A stretch of 6,561 bases of DNA from DRPN01 sp964383915. GTDB lineage: Bacteria; Bacteroidota; Bacteroidia; Bacteroidales; VadinHA17. The stretch is taken from NCBI GenBank assembly GCA_964383915.1, contig CAYLJE010000130.1, positions 1 to 6,561 of the forward strand, given 5' to 3'. The position numbers were made by a program, and so were the translations under genes. Positions 1 to 6,559 of this stretch are shown one piece after another. The notes below the pieces were generated by a model, which saw only the letters and a program-made list of their open reading frames with translations, searched no databases and had not been told where the DNA came from. Positions within the stretch are counted from its first letter, which is position 1; each line of letters starts with the position of its first letter.

Positions 1-1090
1 TACCCAGCTCAATTTCTCCTTTCAGATACAAATAAGCATAGTAAGTCAGTCCTTCCAGTTCATCATCTCCCGGATAGACGTGGACTCCGGCAATTTTTGG
101 CAGGCGTTCCATAAGATATTGCATCATGGTCTTGCTGTTTGCCATCTGGCCTGTAACCAGTATGGCATCCACCGGTCCGGAAATGGTCATGAACATAGCG
201 CCCACTTCCTTAGCCACCTGATAAGCCATGGCCTCAAAGATAAACCGGGCTCTTTCATCTCCTGCTTCCACCATTTTTTCAGCTTCATATCCGCTTCTTG
301 TATTTAAATAAGCGACCATTCCCCCTTTTCCACGGACCATTTCCAGCATAGTATCCATGGAATATTTACCATTGAAGCAGGTACGGATAACATCCCCGGC
401 AGGTAAGGATCCGCTTCCGATAACCGAAAAAGGGCCATCCCCGTCATAACCATGGGTAGCATCCACCACTTTTCCATGATGATGCATACCTACGGTAATT
501 CCACCCCCAAGGTTAACCACAATCAGGTTCATATCTTCGTATTTCTTACCTATCGACCTGGCATACGTTCGGGCAACATATTTTTGATTCAACGCATGGA
601 AGATAGATTTACGTTCAAACAAAGGATGTCCGGAAATACGGGCAATCTCAGTAAACTCATCCACCACCACAGGATCTGCTATGTACGCTTTGGCATTGGG
701 AAATTGCCGGGCCAGGTTATCTGCAATCAGACCCCCGAGGTTTACAACATCCTCAACCTGTTCATTAAAAGTCCTCAGGTCTTTCTTCATTCTATCACTT
801 ACCTCATACAGGCCGGATTTAACAGGATGCACCAGCCCCCCCCTGCCCATGACCATAATAACATCATCAAAATTAATCTCATTTTCACGGAGGGCATGTA
901 CCACTGTGTCTGCCCTGTATTGTTCCTGGTCAATGATGCCGTCAAATTTCTCCAGTTTTTCTTTCGGATGACGGATCATTTTCAGAAAAATGGTTTTTTC
1001 CAGGCGGTAAACAGCTATTTTTGTATAATCCACCCTTGGGTTAACCGCCAGTATTAATACTCTTGAAAGATCAATGCCTGTTTTTTTCAT
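1..1090 (-). CDS. buk: Butyrate kinase family protein, probable pseudoenzyme (3' end outside window)
   Basis: Reading the minus strand from the ATG at 1090 gives 363 open codons up to the window edge. The family is about 355 residues, so only the last few codons are missing. Family blocks are plain: GRGG (82-85), NLGGLIA (117-123), DPVVVDE (139-145), RKSIFHALNQK (160-170), GKGG (254-257) and DEL (343-345). Butyrate kinase (ASKHA fold, cytoplasmic) makes ATP from butyryl phosphate in fermentation. Key positions differ here, judged against a remembered Clostridium Buk sequence. The phosphate loop NPGSTSTK is NPRVDYTK (17-24). The His of HASNLG is Asp114. The His of VVHMGGG is Asn193. The Arg of ERSG is Gly225. 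LTGG is LTGQ (312-315). The frame is intact, so decay is unlikely; a regulatory, structural or altered-substrate role is inferred. A terminator separates it from trpB upstream. Family assignment is sure; activity as a kinase is doubtful. Confidence 0.9.
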   Translation of the reverse strand, partial: MKKTGIDLSRVLILAVNPRVDYTKIAVYRLEKTIFLKMIRHPKEKLEKFDGIIDQEQYRADTVVHALRENEINFDDVIMVMGRGGLVHPVKSGLYEVSDRMKKDLRTFNEQVEDVVNLGGLIADNLARQFPNAKAYIADPVVVDEFTEIARISGHPLFERKSIFHALNQKYVARTYARSIGKKYEDMNLIVVNLGGGITVGMHHHGKVVDATHGYDGDGPFSVIGSGSLPAGDVIRTCFNGKYSMDTMLEMVRGKGGMVAYLNTRSGYEAEKMVEAGDERARFIFEAMAYQVAKEVGAMFMTISGPVDAILVTGQMANSKTMMQYLMERLPKIAGVHVYPGDDELEGLTYYAYLYLKGEIELG

Positions 1091-1099
1091 GACTTTTTT

Positions 1100-1104
1100 T
1101 CCTT
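1100..1104 (-). promoter_or_regulatory. Ribosome binding site of the buk-like gene
   Basis: AAGGA on the minus strand lies 9 bases before the ATG at 1090. It is the clearest Shine-Dalgarno sequence in the window and supports this start. No other Met codon precedes the NPRVDYTK block in this frame. Confidence 0.65.
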
Positions 1105-1114
1105 GTTTCCACCG

Positions 1115-1122
1115 TAAAGTTA
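1115..1122 (-). promoter_or_regulatory. Possible -7 promoter element for the buk-like gene
   Basis: TAACTTTA on the minus strand matches the Bacteroidota -7 consensus TAnnTTTG at all fixed positions but the last. It sits just after the trpB terminator and would give a leader of roughly 20 bases carrying the AAGGA site. I see no TTG-type -33 element at the expected distance, since that stretch is terminator stem. The call is therefore weak. It rests mainly on the need for a promoter between a strong terminator and the next gene. Confidence 0.3.
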
Positions 1123-1164
1123 AAAAAAAAGCTTTTCCCCGTCTTTTTCTGACAGGGAAAAGCT
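1122..1164 (-). terminator. Rho-independent terminator after trpB
   Basis: On the minus strand AGCTTTTCCC (1164-1155) pairs perfectly with GGGAAAAGCT (1139-1130). The stem continues through a T-G wobble and GTC/GAC, giving about 14 pairs with an AGAAAAA loop. A T-run follows at 1129-1122. The hairpin starts 33 bases after the trpB stop and ends before the buk-like gene, so the two are probably separate transcripts. The same stem is flanked by A-rich DNA on the other strand and would not work well in that direction. Confidence 0.9.
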
Positions 1165-1197
1165 CATCAACTTTATCCCCCTTTCTTCTTACGGCTT

Positions 1198-2577
1198 TTA
1201 AAGCTTTGGAACTTCGGGGAACTGGCGGATATCGGCAGTATATTTATCCAGCTCCTCCTGGCTCAGAGCATAATCTTTCAGCCGGCCATGGATATAGTTA
1301 TCATAGCCTGTCAGATCCATCAGTCCGTGTCCGCTAAAGTTAAAAACGATCACCTTTTCTTTGCCTTCTTCTTTGGCTTTTAAGGCTTCACGGATGGTGG
1401 CAGCAATGGCATGACTTGTCTCCGGGGCAGGGATGATTCCTTCTGTCCGGGCAAATAACATTGCCGCTTCATAACACTCCAGTTGATGCAGGGCCAATGG
1501 TCTGATAAGACCCAGGTTGATGACATGACTAATCAGTGGAGATAATCCGTGATACCTGAGGCCACCGGCATGTATCGGTGGCGGTATGAAACCATGGCCT
1601 AGTGTGTACATAGCCAGCAGAGGGGTTAATCCGGCATTATCCCCGTAGTCATAATGATAGGGGGCCCGTGTCATGGTCGGGCAGGAAGCCGGTTCCACAG
1701 GAATAATATCTATGTCTTTACCATTGATTTTATCCAGAATAAAAGGAAAAGACAACCCGGCGAAATTGCTGCCTCCACCCACGCAGCCGATGACTGTATC
1801 TACTTTCTTTTCATTGGCCAGCGCAAGCTGTTTTTTGGTTTCCAGGCCGATGATGGTTTGATGTAATAAAACATGGTTCAGCACACTTCCCAGCGAATAT
1901 TTTGTTTTTCCGGATTTGTCAGAGACAGCTTCCTCTACCGCTTCGCTGATAGCAATACCCAGACTCCCCGGTGTGTCAGGGTCTTTTTCCAAAATGGCCC
2001 GGCCAGCCTGCGTGTCAGGACTGGGGCTGGGTATACAGGTTGCGCCCCAGGTCTCCATCATCATTTTCCTGAAAGGTTTCTGGTCAAAACTGATCCTTAC
2101 CATATACACTTTGGCTTCGAGACCCAGAAGGGAACAGGCAAACGCCAGGGCACTCCCCCACTGTCCGGCTCCGGTTTCCGTAGTGATTTTCTTTACACCG
2201 AACTCTTTGTTGTAATAAGCCTGGGCAACAGCTGTATTCGGTTTATGACTTCCTGCCGGAGAAACACTCTCGTTTTTAAAATAAATTCTGGCCGGTGTTC
2301 CCAGTGCTTTTTCCAGGTTTACTGCCCGGTGCAACGGAGTAGGTCTCCAGCGAACGAGCATATCTAAAATCCCATCCGGAATATCAATCCACCGTTTGGT
2401 GGACATTTCCTGTTCGATCAGATTCATCGGAAAGACAGCACTTAACATCTCCGGCGTTACGGGTTTCCCATCAGGTCCCAGTGGCGGTGGAGGTGGTTTT
2501 GGTAAATCAGCTACCAGATTATACCACTGCCTCGGCATGTCTTTTTCATTTAAAAGAAATTTTACTTGTTTTCCCAT
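1198..2577 (-). CDS. trpB: TrpB2-type tryptophan synthase beta chain (PLP enzyme)
   Basis: This 459-residue protein condenses indole with L-serine to make tryptophan. It belongs to the TrpB2 (TrpB-like) branch rather than classical TrpB1. Visible marks are RPTPLHRA (78-85), SPAGSHKPNTA with the PLP-binding Lys112, TETGAGQWGSA (133-143) with the catalytic Glu134 (TrpB1 has GAGQHG), the PLP-phosphate loop GGGSN (267-271), and NFSGHG near the C-terminus. The long N-terminal region with a PPPPP run (28-32) is also TrpB2-like. I chose the ATG at 2577 because it begins the family's normal N-terminus. The frame stays open to a GTG at 2667, but that extension would translate the attenuator hairpin. 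No Shine-Dalgarno is evident. No trpA lies nearby, so it probably uses free or salvaged indole, or works with partners elsewhere. Expression is inferred to be controlled by the upstream trp leader. Confidence 0.95.
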   Translation of the reverse strand: MGKQVKFLLNEKDMPRQWYNLVADLPKPPPPPLGPDGKPVTPEMLSAVFPMNLIEQEMSTKRWIDIPDGILDMLVRWRPTPLHRAVNLEKALGTPARIYFKNESVSPAGSHKPNTAVAQAYYNKEFGVKKITTETGAGQWGSALAFACSLLGLEAKVYMVRISFDQKPFRKMMMETWGATCIPSPSPDTQAGRAILEKDPDTPGSLGIAISEAVEEAVSDKSGKTKYSLGSVLNHVLLHQTIIGLETKKQLALANEKKVDTVIGCVGGGSNFAGLSFPFILDKINGKDIDIIPVEPASCPTMTRAPYHYDYGDNAGLTPLLAMYTLGHGFIPPPIHAGGLRYHGLSPLISHVINLGLIRPLALHQLECYEAAMLFARTEGIIPAPETSHAIAATIREALKAKEEGKEKVIVFNFSGHGLMDLTGYDNYIHGRLKDYALSQEELDKYTADIRQFPEVPKL

Positions 2578-2604
2578 AGTCTTAATTTTAATAGTTAATA
2601 TTTC

Positions 2605-2637
2605 AAAAAAAAAGGGCATGTTGTAACCAACATGCCC
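2605..2637 (-). terminator. Attenuator terminator hairpin in the trpB leader
   Basis: GGGCATGTTG (2637-2628) pairs perfectly with CAACATGCCC (2623-2614) around a GTTA loop, and nine T follow at 2613-2605. The run ends 27 bases before the trpB ATG, so this is a terminator in front of the gene, not behind one. The U-run exists only in the minus-strand direction. Confidence 0.92.
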
Positions 2638-2660
2638 CAGGTATTTTATATTCTTTCTAT

Positions 2661-2735
2661 TTACCACACATAACGGTTACACCAACTGATTATCAGATGC
2701 CACCACCACCAATATGTCCGGTTTGTATTTATCAT
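2661..2735 (-). CDS. trpL: trp operon leader peptide (24 aa, six Trp)
   Basis: The ATG at 2735 opens a 24-codon frame ending in TAA at 2663-2661. Trp occupies residues 9-12 (four TGG in a row), 18 and 24, which is 25% of the peptide. The peptide begins MINTNRTY and ends RYVW. Its product probably has no function of its own; its translation senses charged tRNA-Trp. It lies 23 bases before the attenuator hairpin and overlaps the antiterminator strand at codons 19-21, as in enteric trpL. No good Shine-Dalgarno is seen, only an A-rich stretch before the ATG, which is usual in Bacteroidota. The chance of four consecutive Trp codons directly before a tryptophan-synthesis gene and a terminator is very low. 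Confidence 0.9.
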   Translation of the reverse strand: MINTNRTYWWWWHLIISWCNRYVW

Positions 2736-2862
2736 TTTTTCAAGACGCTAAAATATAAAAAAAATTTTATTTTAAAGAATAAATAAGAAAAAAGTTTAAA
2801 TTTGAATGAAAGTTTTAAATAATCAGACAATATAAACTATTCATTTGCAGACTTTATTGAAT
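2736..2862. promoter_or_regulatory. Divergent AT-rich promoter region between trpL and the response regulator
   Basis: These 127 bases separate two divergent transcripts and should carry both promoters. On the minus strand TATATTTT (2757-2750) resembles the Bacteroidota -7 box TAnnTTTG and would start RNA only a few bases before trpL. On the plus strand TTCATTTG (2840-2847) matches the same box with one mismatch, 15 bases before the response regulator ATG. I cannot find a matching TTG-type -33 element for either, so the exact boxes are uncertain. I see no clear operator dyad. Confidence 0.35.
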
Positions 2863-3306
2863 ATGAATCATCAAAGTAAAGACATCTTATTAATAGAAGA
2901 TGATCCTAATGATGCACAGCTTACCATGCTGGCATTACAAAAAGTGGGTTTAAAGGAAAAGCTCTTGTGGCTACAGCGGGGAGAAGAAGCACTTGATTAT
3001 CTGTTTGACCATGAAGAATATCAGAAATTTGTCATGCTTCCGCGTGTCATCTTTCCAGACCTGCACCTTCCCGGTATAAACGGACACCAGGTTTTATCAA
3101 TCCTGAGAAAAAATAAAAAAACAAGACATGTCCCTGTGGTTATGCTCAGCAACTCGGAGGAAGAAGAAGACATTACGAAAAGCTACCTGGAAGGTGTTAA
3201 CAGTTATGTTATTAAGCCGGTTCAATACGAAGCATTCATGCAGACGATCCGTAAGGCGGGCATATACTGGTACCATCATAATGTTCCTCCTCATTTAATT
3301 CAATGA
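2863..3306 (+). CDS. Single-domain response regulator, Rcp1-like
   Basis: The 147-residue protein is a lone receiver (CheY-like) domain with no output domain. The acidic pair is Asp13-Asp14 (in LLIEDDPNDAQ), the phosphoacceptor is Asp66 (FPDLHLPGINGH), and the switch Ser96 and invariant Lys118 (KP) are present, so it should be phosphorylatable. The segment LRKNKKTRHVPVVMLSNS and a C-terminal YWYHHNVPP tail fit the Rcp1 group that partners phytochrome-like or PAS-type hybrid kinases. The ATG at 2863 begins a normal receiver N-terminus; the frame also allows a TTG at 2845, which adds only six residues and is less likely. Its TGA overlaps the ATG of a small frame, and the hybrid kinase follows at 3404. 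It is inferred to exchange phosphate with that kinase; its downstream target is not visible here. Confidence 0.93.
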   Translation: MNHQSKDILLIEDDPNDAQLTMLALQKVGLKEKLLWLQRGEEALDYLFDHEEYQKFVMLPRVIFPDLHLPGINGHQVLSILRKNKKTRHVPVVMLSNSEEEEDITKSYLEGVNSYVIKPVQYEAFMQTIRKAGIYWYHHNVPPHLIQ

Positions 3307-3407
3307 TAAAAAAACGAACCGGAAATGTAAAAGACCATACAGGATGGCAGAAATATATTGATTTACAAAGCCATCCGGATATTAAAAAATTAATCCCGGA
3401 CACATGA
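3303..3407 (+). CDS. Possible 34-aa small protein bridging the regulator and kinase genes
   Basis: The ATG at 3303 overlaps the regulator's TGA as ATGA. The frame runs 34 codons, and its TGA at 3405-3407 overlaps the kinase ATG at 3404, again as ATGA. It therefore fills the whole 97-base gap in a typical translational-coupling arrangement. The peptide starts MIKKRTGN, is basic and hydrophilic, and contains GWQKYIDLQSHPDIKKLI; it has no signal peptide or membrane segment. I recognise no family. It may be a real small partner or just a reinitiation path for ribosomes travelling from the regulator to the kinase. Double ATGA junctions could occur by chance in a gap of this size, so confidence is moderate. 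Confidence 0.45.
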   Translation: MIKKRTGNVKDHTGWQKYIDLQSHPDIKKLIPDT

Positions 3408-6400
3408 AACATATTAAAGTCTTATTCCTCGAGAACAACGATACGGATGTACAATTGATGCAGTATGAACTTCAAAAAGCAGGATTTAGTGTTGAAGAAG
3501 AAGTTGTAGAGAAACAGAAAGATTTTGAACAGAAGCTGGACAAATTCAAACCCGATGTGGTATTGTGTGATTATAATTTACCGGAATATGACGGTATATC
3601 TGCCATTAAATATATTATCCGGAAAGATGATAATCTTCCCGTCATCATGGTCACCGGTTCTCTGGATGAAGAAAGTGCCGTGGAAATGATGAAAATCGGA
3701 GCATGGGATTATGTGGTAAAAGAACATCTCTCCCGTCTCGGTCCATCCGTGTCCAGATCATTAACAACCAGAGATGAAAAACTGCAGAAGACTCGGGCGC
3801 TCAATCTACTGAAAAAAAGTGAAAAGAAATACCGCTCCTTATATGAAAATGCCGGAACAGGCCTGTTTCAGTCAACCCTGGATGGTACTCGTTTTCTGGC
3901 TTTTAATCAAATATTTGCCAGCATGCTGGGATATAAAAAAAGTCAGCTACTGAATATATCACCTCAGGAGATATGGTATAGGCCTGATGAAAGGGGGTTT
4001 TTTATAAATAAACTTAAAAAACATGGGAAAGCCGAGGGATACCTTGCCCGGATGAGATCTGCAACCGCTCAAATTGTTTATACACTCATTTCGGCCCGGT
4101 TATCTCAGGAAAATGAGCATGAGTTAATAGAAGGTTCTATCGTTGATGTCACCCAAAAACAAAGGGATGAGCTGTTGCGCGATATCATCTACAATATTTC
4201 AGATGCTACCACTACTGCTGAAACATTAAATGATTTGCTTGTTACCATCAATTTTGAATTAAGCCGTCTGATCAAAAGTAAAAACCTGTTAATAGGATTA
4301 ACCAATGAAAAAAATGATATGCTTGCACTTCCCTTTATGAGGGATGAACAAAAAGTATTGAAATCTTTTCCGTTAAAATTGACGATTTCCAAATTAGTGA
4401 TTGAATCAGGCAAATCCTTGTTTCTGAAAAAAGATCAATTGCTGGCTTTAAAAAATGAAGGAGAAATAGAAACTATCCGCACGCTTCCGGCTGTATGGCT
4501 GGGGGTTCCTTTGAGTGTGGGTAACCGGGTTTTTGGCATTCTTGTGTTGCAGGACTATCAAAATCCGGATGCTTTCTCCGAGGAAGATATGCGGTTACTG
4601 AGCTATGTGGGGAAACAGGTTTCCATGGCTATCCACGAAAAACAGGATAAAGAAGAAATCATGCGATTGAAAATGGGGATTGAACAAGCTCCATTATCCA
4701 TATTAATCACTGATCCCGAGGCAAATATTCAGTATGTAAATCCTTATTTTGAAAAGCTTAGCGGCTATACAACAAATGAGGCAAAAGGGAAAAATCCAAG
4801 AATCCTGCAATCTGGAGAGACGCCCCAAAATACCTACAAAGAGCTTTGGGATACTGTTACACAAGGGAAAGTCTGGAAAGGGGAATTTCTGAACAAGAAA
4901 AAAAACAATGAACTTTATTGGGAATCGGCAGTCGTAAGTCCGGTTTATAACAGCCGGGGAAAGCTGATGAACTATATCGGGCTGAAAGAAGATATCACCC
5001 AAAAGAAAATGGTAGAGGATGCCTTGCAAGAAAGCGAAAAAAAGTTCAAAGCCATTACCAACCAGGCACATGACGGGATTGTCATGGTAGATGACAGATT
5101 CCGGGTTGTATTCTGGAATCAAGCTTGTGAAAAAATGTTCGGCTATACGGCAGAAGAAATATCCGGAAAGCCTTTTAATGAAATCATACTTACCGGTCAG
5201 GGCTCCTTACATATTTCTCCGGAGAAAATAAAGAATTTTGCTCAAACAGACCGGGGATTTTTTATTGGAAAAACGCACCAGCTAATAATCAAAACAAAGG
5301 GAAATAAACCTATTGACACTGAATTAACTTTTGCTTCCATACAATTAAGCGGAAAATGGTATGTCGTTTCTATCATCCGGGATATCACCATGCGTAAGAA
5401 GTATGAAGAAGGATTGGAGAATGCCCGGAAGAAGGCTGAAGAATCCGACCGGCTAAAAACATCCTTCCTGACCTCTGTTACTCATGAATTACGAACGCCA
5501 CTAAACGCAATCATCGGATTCTCCGACCTTATTATGAACACTTTTAATGTTCCTGAAATTCATGATTTTGCATCCAATATTCACAACAGCGGTATTCATC
5601 TGTTATGGATTATCGAAGATATACTGAATCTCTCCCTGATCGAAAGCAACAACCTGAAACTGAAAACAGAACTGATATCCATCCGTTCCTTTGAACAGGA
5701 TTTGTGGGGTGATTATGAGATGGTTAACAGTAAATATAAAAAAGATCATATTCCCTTTTCTATACAGATAAGTGAGAAATTGAAAAACATGAAAATATAT
5801 ACTGATGAGAAATATCTTATTTATATTAACAGCATAATGATTGACAATGCATTAAAATTTACCCGGAATGGCAGTATTAGTGTCAACATGGAAGCAGAAG
5901 GGGATCAACTGGTTGTGCAGATAAAAGATACCGGGATAGGTATTCCTCCCGGCAAACAACAGATCATTTTTGAAAGATTCAGACAGGTTGAAGATACGCT
6001 TACCCGTAACTACGGAGGTACAGGAATTGGCCTGACCATCGCCAGAAGTATTGCACAGTTAATGGGCGGAACAATCTCAGTGTCTTCCGAACCCGGGAAG
6101 GGGTCTGAGTTTACACTAAAGATCCCGGGATTAGAGACGAAACAGGAAAAAGAACCCGGGAAACATGCCGTTGCCGAAGGCCCGAAAAACTTGCAGGGAA
6201 AAAAAATCCTTATCGCCGAAGATGAAGAGTTAAATTACCTTCTGCTAAAAGGATTACTGTCGAAGTTCGGGGCACAGTTGATCCATGCAGGGAATGGAAA
6301 AGAAGCCATTGATCTGTACAAACAGCATCCTGATACCGACCTGGTATTGATGGATATACGCATGCCGGTTATGAACGGACTGGAAGCTACGGAGAGCCTG

Positions 6401-6559
6401 AAAAAAATAAACCCCGGATTGCCTGTAGTCGCGGTTACCGCTTACAACATGCAGGAAGATAAAGAGAGGGCAATGAAAGCCGGCTGCAATGACTTTCTGA
6501 CCAAACCGGTGAATAAGGATCTGCTTTTCTCCACCATAGGGAAATATACCGGAAATTAG
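3404..6559 (+). CDS. Soluble hybrid sensor histidine kinase, REC-PAS-GAF-PAS-PAS-HisKA-HATPase-REC
   Basis: This 1051-residue protein has no membrane segment or signal peptide, so it should sense a cytoplasmic cue. Domains in order are receiver 1 (about 1-120; phosphoacceptor Asp56, Thr84, Lys106), PAS (139-256), GAF (258-415), PAS (424-540), PAS (547-664) and HisKA with phosphorylated His694 in THELRTP. The ATPase domain (805-908) has the N box around Asn815, DTGIGIP from 842 and GGTGIGL from 871. Receiver 2 (934-1048) has Glu939-Asp940, Asp984 and Lys1034. The PAS at 424-540 has the NPRILQSG and WKGEFLNKKKN blocks common in ligand- or flavin-type PAS domains, but its cofactor cannot be read from sequence. 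In receiver 1 the second metal-binding acid is Asn11 (LENN instead of the usual EDN). The stop is TAG at 6557-6559. It is probably co-transcribed with the regulator at 2863 in a multistep phosphorelay. Confidence 0.95.
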   Translation: MKHIKVLFLENNDTDVQLMQYELQKAGFSVEEEVVEKQKDFEQKLDKFKPDVVLCDYNLPEYDGISAIKYIIRKDDNLPVIMVTGSLDEESAVEMMKIGAWDYVVKEHLSRLGPSVSRSLTTRDEKLQKTRALNLLKKSEKKYRSLYENAGTGLFQSTLDGTRFLAFNQIFASMLGYKKSQLLNISPQEIWYRPDERGFFINKLKKHGKAEGYLARMRSATAQIVYTLISARLSQENEHELIEGSIVDVTQKQRDELLRDIIYNISDATTTAETLNDLLVTINFELSRLIKSKNLLIGLTNEKNDMLALPFMRDEQKVLKSFPLKLTISKLVIESGKSLFLKKDQLLALKNEGEIETIRTLPAVWLGVPLSVGNRVFGILVLQDYQNPDAFSEEDMRLLSYVGKQVSMAIHEKQDKEEIMRLKMGIEQAPLSILITDPEANIQYVNPYFEKLSGYTTNEAKGKNPRILQSGETPQNTYKELWDTVTQGKVWKGEFLNKKKNNELYWESAVVSPVYNSRGKLMNYIGLKEDITQKKMVEDALQESEKKFKAITNQAHDGIVMVDDRFRVVFWNQACEKMFGYTAEEISGKPFNEIILTGQGSLHISPEKIKNFAQTDRGFFIGKTHQLIIKTKGNKPIDTELTFASIQLSGKWYVVSIIRDITMRKKYEEGLENARKKAEESDRLKTSFLTSVTHELRTPLNAIIGFSDLIMNTFNVPEIHDFASNIHNSGIHLLWIIEDILNLSLIESNNLKLKTELISIRSFEQDLWGDYEMVNSKYKKDHIPFSIQISEKLKNMKIYTDEKYLIYINSIMIDNALKFTRNGSISVNMEAEGDQLVVQIKDTGIGIPPGKQQIIFERFRQVEDTLTRNYGGTGIGLTIARSIAQLMGGTISVSSEPGKGSEFTLKIPGLETKQEKEPGKHAVAEGPKNLQGKKILIAEDEELNYLLLKGLLSKFGAQLIHAGNGKEAIDLYKQHPDTDLVLMDIRMPVMNGLEATESLKKINPGLPVVAVTAYNMQEDKERAMKAGCNDFLTKPVNKDLLFSTIGKYTGN

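Larger units (their letters stand above)
2578..2735 (-). promoter_or_regulatory. trp leader region: transcription attenuator of trpB2
   Basis: The transcript first encodes a Trp-rich peptide, then a strong terminator, then trpB. An antiterminator can form. TGTAACC (2681-2675, codons 19-21 of the peptide) is perfectly complementary to GGTTACA (2628-2622), which contains the terminator loop and the start of its 3' arm. An alternative register pairs GTTG and TAACC with CAAC and GGTTA around a 3-base bulge. A ribosome stalled at the Trp codons 2711-2700 would leave TGTAACC free and favour antitermination. A ribosome reaching the stop at 2663-2661 would partly cover it and let the terminator form. 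The elements are seen directly; the mechanism is inferred from classical trp attenuation. Confidence 0.88.

Noticed and set aside
836..843. Run of eight G in the buk-like coding strand as a possible phase-variation tract
   Set aside because: The run encodes part of the conserved GRGG motif and the frame is intact on both sides. A single 8-base run without repeats nearby is not enough to claim slippage control.
452..1057. 201-codon plus-strand frame
   Set aside because: It lies antisense to the buk-like gene, whose family blocks are unmistakable. The plus-strand product has no recognisable domain.
1120..1167. 15-codon frame starting MSFSLSEKDGEK on the minus strand before the buk-like gene
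   Set aside because: It is made wholly of the trpB terminator hairpin and U-run, has no regulatory codon bias and no further terminator after it.
1873..2367. 164-codon plus-strand frame and several shorter ones across 1654-2626
   Set aside because: All are antisense shadows of trpB2, with low-complexity or Cys/Ser-rich products and no plausible start signals.
2614..2637. Perfect inverted repeat that could be a repressor operator in front of trpB
   Set aside because: It is followed by nine T on the minus strand, preceded by a Trp-rich leader, and its loop is complementary to a leader segment. A terminator/attenuator explains all of this better than a protein-binding dyad.
2578..2667. N-terminal extension of TrpB from a GTG at 2667
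   Set aside because: The extension translates a hairpin and U-run, has no family similarity and overlaps the leader peptide gene. The ATG at 2577 begins a normal TrpB2 N-terminus.
2845..2862. TTG start for the response regulator at 2845
   Set aside because: It adds only six residues before the usual receiver N-terminus, and an ATG is available at 2863. The TTG also falls inside the best promoter-like sequence.
4703..5122. 139-codon minus-strand frame
   Set aside because: It is antisense to the PAS domains of the hybrid kinase and has no recognisable feature.
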